DNA from: an uncultured Gemmobacter sp.
GTDB taxonomy: Bacteria > Pseudomonadota > Alphaproteobacteria > Rhodobacterales > Rhodobacteraceae
Direction of reading: 5' to 3'
Length of the DNA: 7,259 nt
NCBI GenBank assembly: GCA_937983495.1
Contig: CALKAA010000346.1
Span: 1-7,259 of the forward strand
Part shown: positions 7,016 to 7,259 of the stretch, one piece after another
How the letters are laid out: each line of letters begins with the position of its first letter
Numbering within the stretch: the first letter of the stretch is position 1
The notes under the pieces: generated by a model
Told to the model about the DNA's origin: nothing
Database searches by the model: none
What the model saw: only the letters and a program-made list of their open reading frames with translations
Translations under genes and position numbers: made by a program

Positions 7016-7259
7016 TCAGACCAAGGCCCGCAGGCCGGGCAACCGCAGCAGGGCCAGCGTGGCCGCCCAAGCCCCCGCGAAGGTCAGCAGCGTGAGAGGC
7101 AGCCAATGCACCTCAGACCCCAGCAGCTTGTAAACGAACAGCGCCACAAAGGGATGCAACAGATAGATGCCAAAGGCGGCCTGCCCGATCTGCCAGGGCA
7201 GCGCCGCCAAGGGCAACCGCCGCAGCGCCAAGACCAGCAGCGCCGCCGCCAGCCCCATG
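7016..7259 (-). CDS. Membrane-bound acyltransferase, family 3, C-terminal fragment
   Basis: Only the last 80 codons are visible; the frame continues past the window edge. The methionine at 7258 is probably internal, because family members usually have 350-400 residues. The fragment is very hydrophobic, with about three membrane segments (roughly 1-12, 28-46, 52-72). The motif AFGIYLLHPFV (fragment residues 28-38) matches the C-terminal signature S/A-x-G-I-Y-L-L-H-P of acyltransferase family 3 proteins, which move acetyl or other short acyl groups onto exported sugars, lipopolysaccharide, peptidoglycan or antibiotics. Next to a polymerase-like protein and a glycosyltransferase, O-acylation of a surface glycan is the likely job. 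The stop TGA (7018-7016) is 58 bases before the next gene on the same strand. The substrate is unknown, and the catalytic N-terminal half is outside the window. Confidence 0.8.
   Translation of the reverse strand, partial: MGLAAALLVLALRRLPLAALPWQIGQAAFGIYLLHPFVALFVYKLLGSEVHWLPLTLLTFAGAWAATLALLRLPGLRALV

Noticed and set aside
5356..7095. Plus-strand open frames (5356-6168 and 6235-7095) opposite the glycosyltransferase, Wzy-like and acyltransferase genes
   Set aside because: Their predicted peptides are Arg/His/Gln/Pro-rich without motifs, and cross gene boundaries of well supported minus-strand genes that have ribosome binding sites.

Overview
The window is a GC-rich stretch (roughly two thirds G+C by eye) read entirely from the minus strand. 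Codon choice (abundant GCC/GCG, CTG, CGC, but also CAT, TAT and GAT) and the overall look suggest an alphaproteobacterium, plausibly Rhodobacterales. That placement is inference, because there is no taxonomic marker gene. No tRNA, rRNA, insertion sequence, CRISPR array or integrase was seen.

Layout in transcription order, from high to low coordinates: (1) the last ~80 codons of a membrane-bound family-3 acyltransferase (7259-7016); (2) a 58-base gap with an overlapping GGGCC/GGCCC inverted-repeat cluster; (3) a 471-residue polytopic membrane protein of the O-antigen polymerase/ligase (Wzy/WaaL-like) type (6957-5542); (4) ten bases later, a 329-residue family-2 glycosyltransferase with a C-terminal membrane helix (5531-4542); (5) a 212-base gap that may hold a promoter, a short perfect palindrome and a stem-loop; (6) the first 1,442 residues of a large multidomain type I polyketide/fatty-acid synthase (4326 to the window edge at 1), with domain order KS - AT - KR - DH. 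It is still open at base 1.

The first three genes are classic surface-glycan functions: O-acylation, chain polymerisation or ligation, and sugar transfer. A giant synthase directly behind them on the same strand suggests a locus making an acylated or lipid-anchored surface polysaccharide or glycolipid. Capsule loci with a multidomain fatty-acid/polyketide synthase are known (RkpA in Sinorhizobium meliloti, WcbR in Burkholderia pseudomallei), so the pairing has precedent. Whether this protein belongs to that family cannot be settled from the window.

The most notable point is the synthase architecture. KR precedes DH, the reverse of the usual DH-KR order, and no ACP-like serine motif lies between AT and KR. 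The catalytic residues of KS, AT and KR are all present with normal spacing, so the enzyme looks functional. The AT selectivity motif (IAAH) is neither of the two textbook forms, and the DH HxxxGxxxxP motif carries one extra residue.
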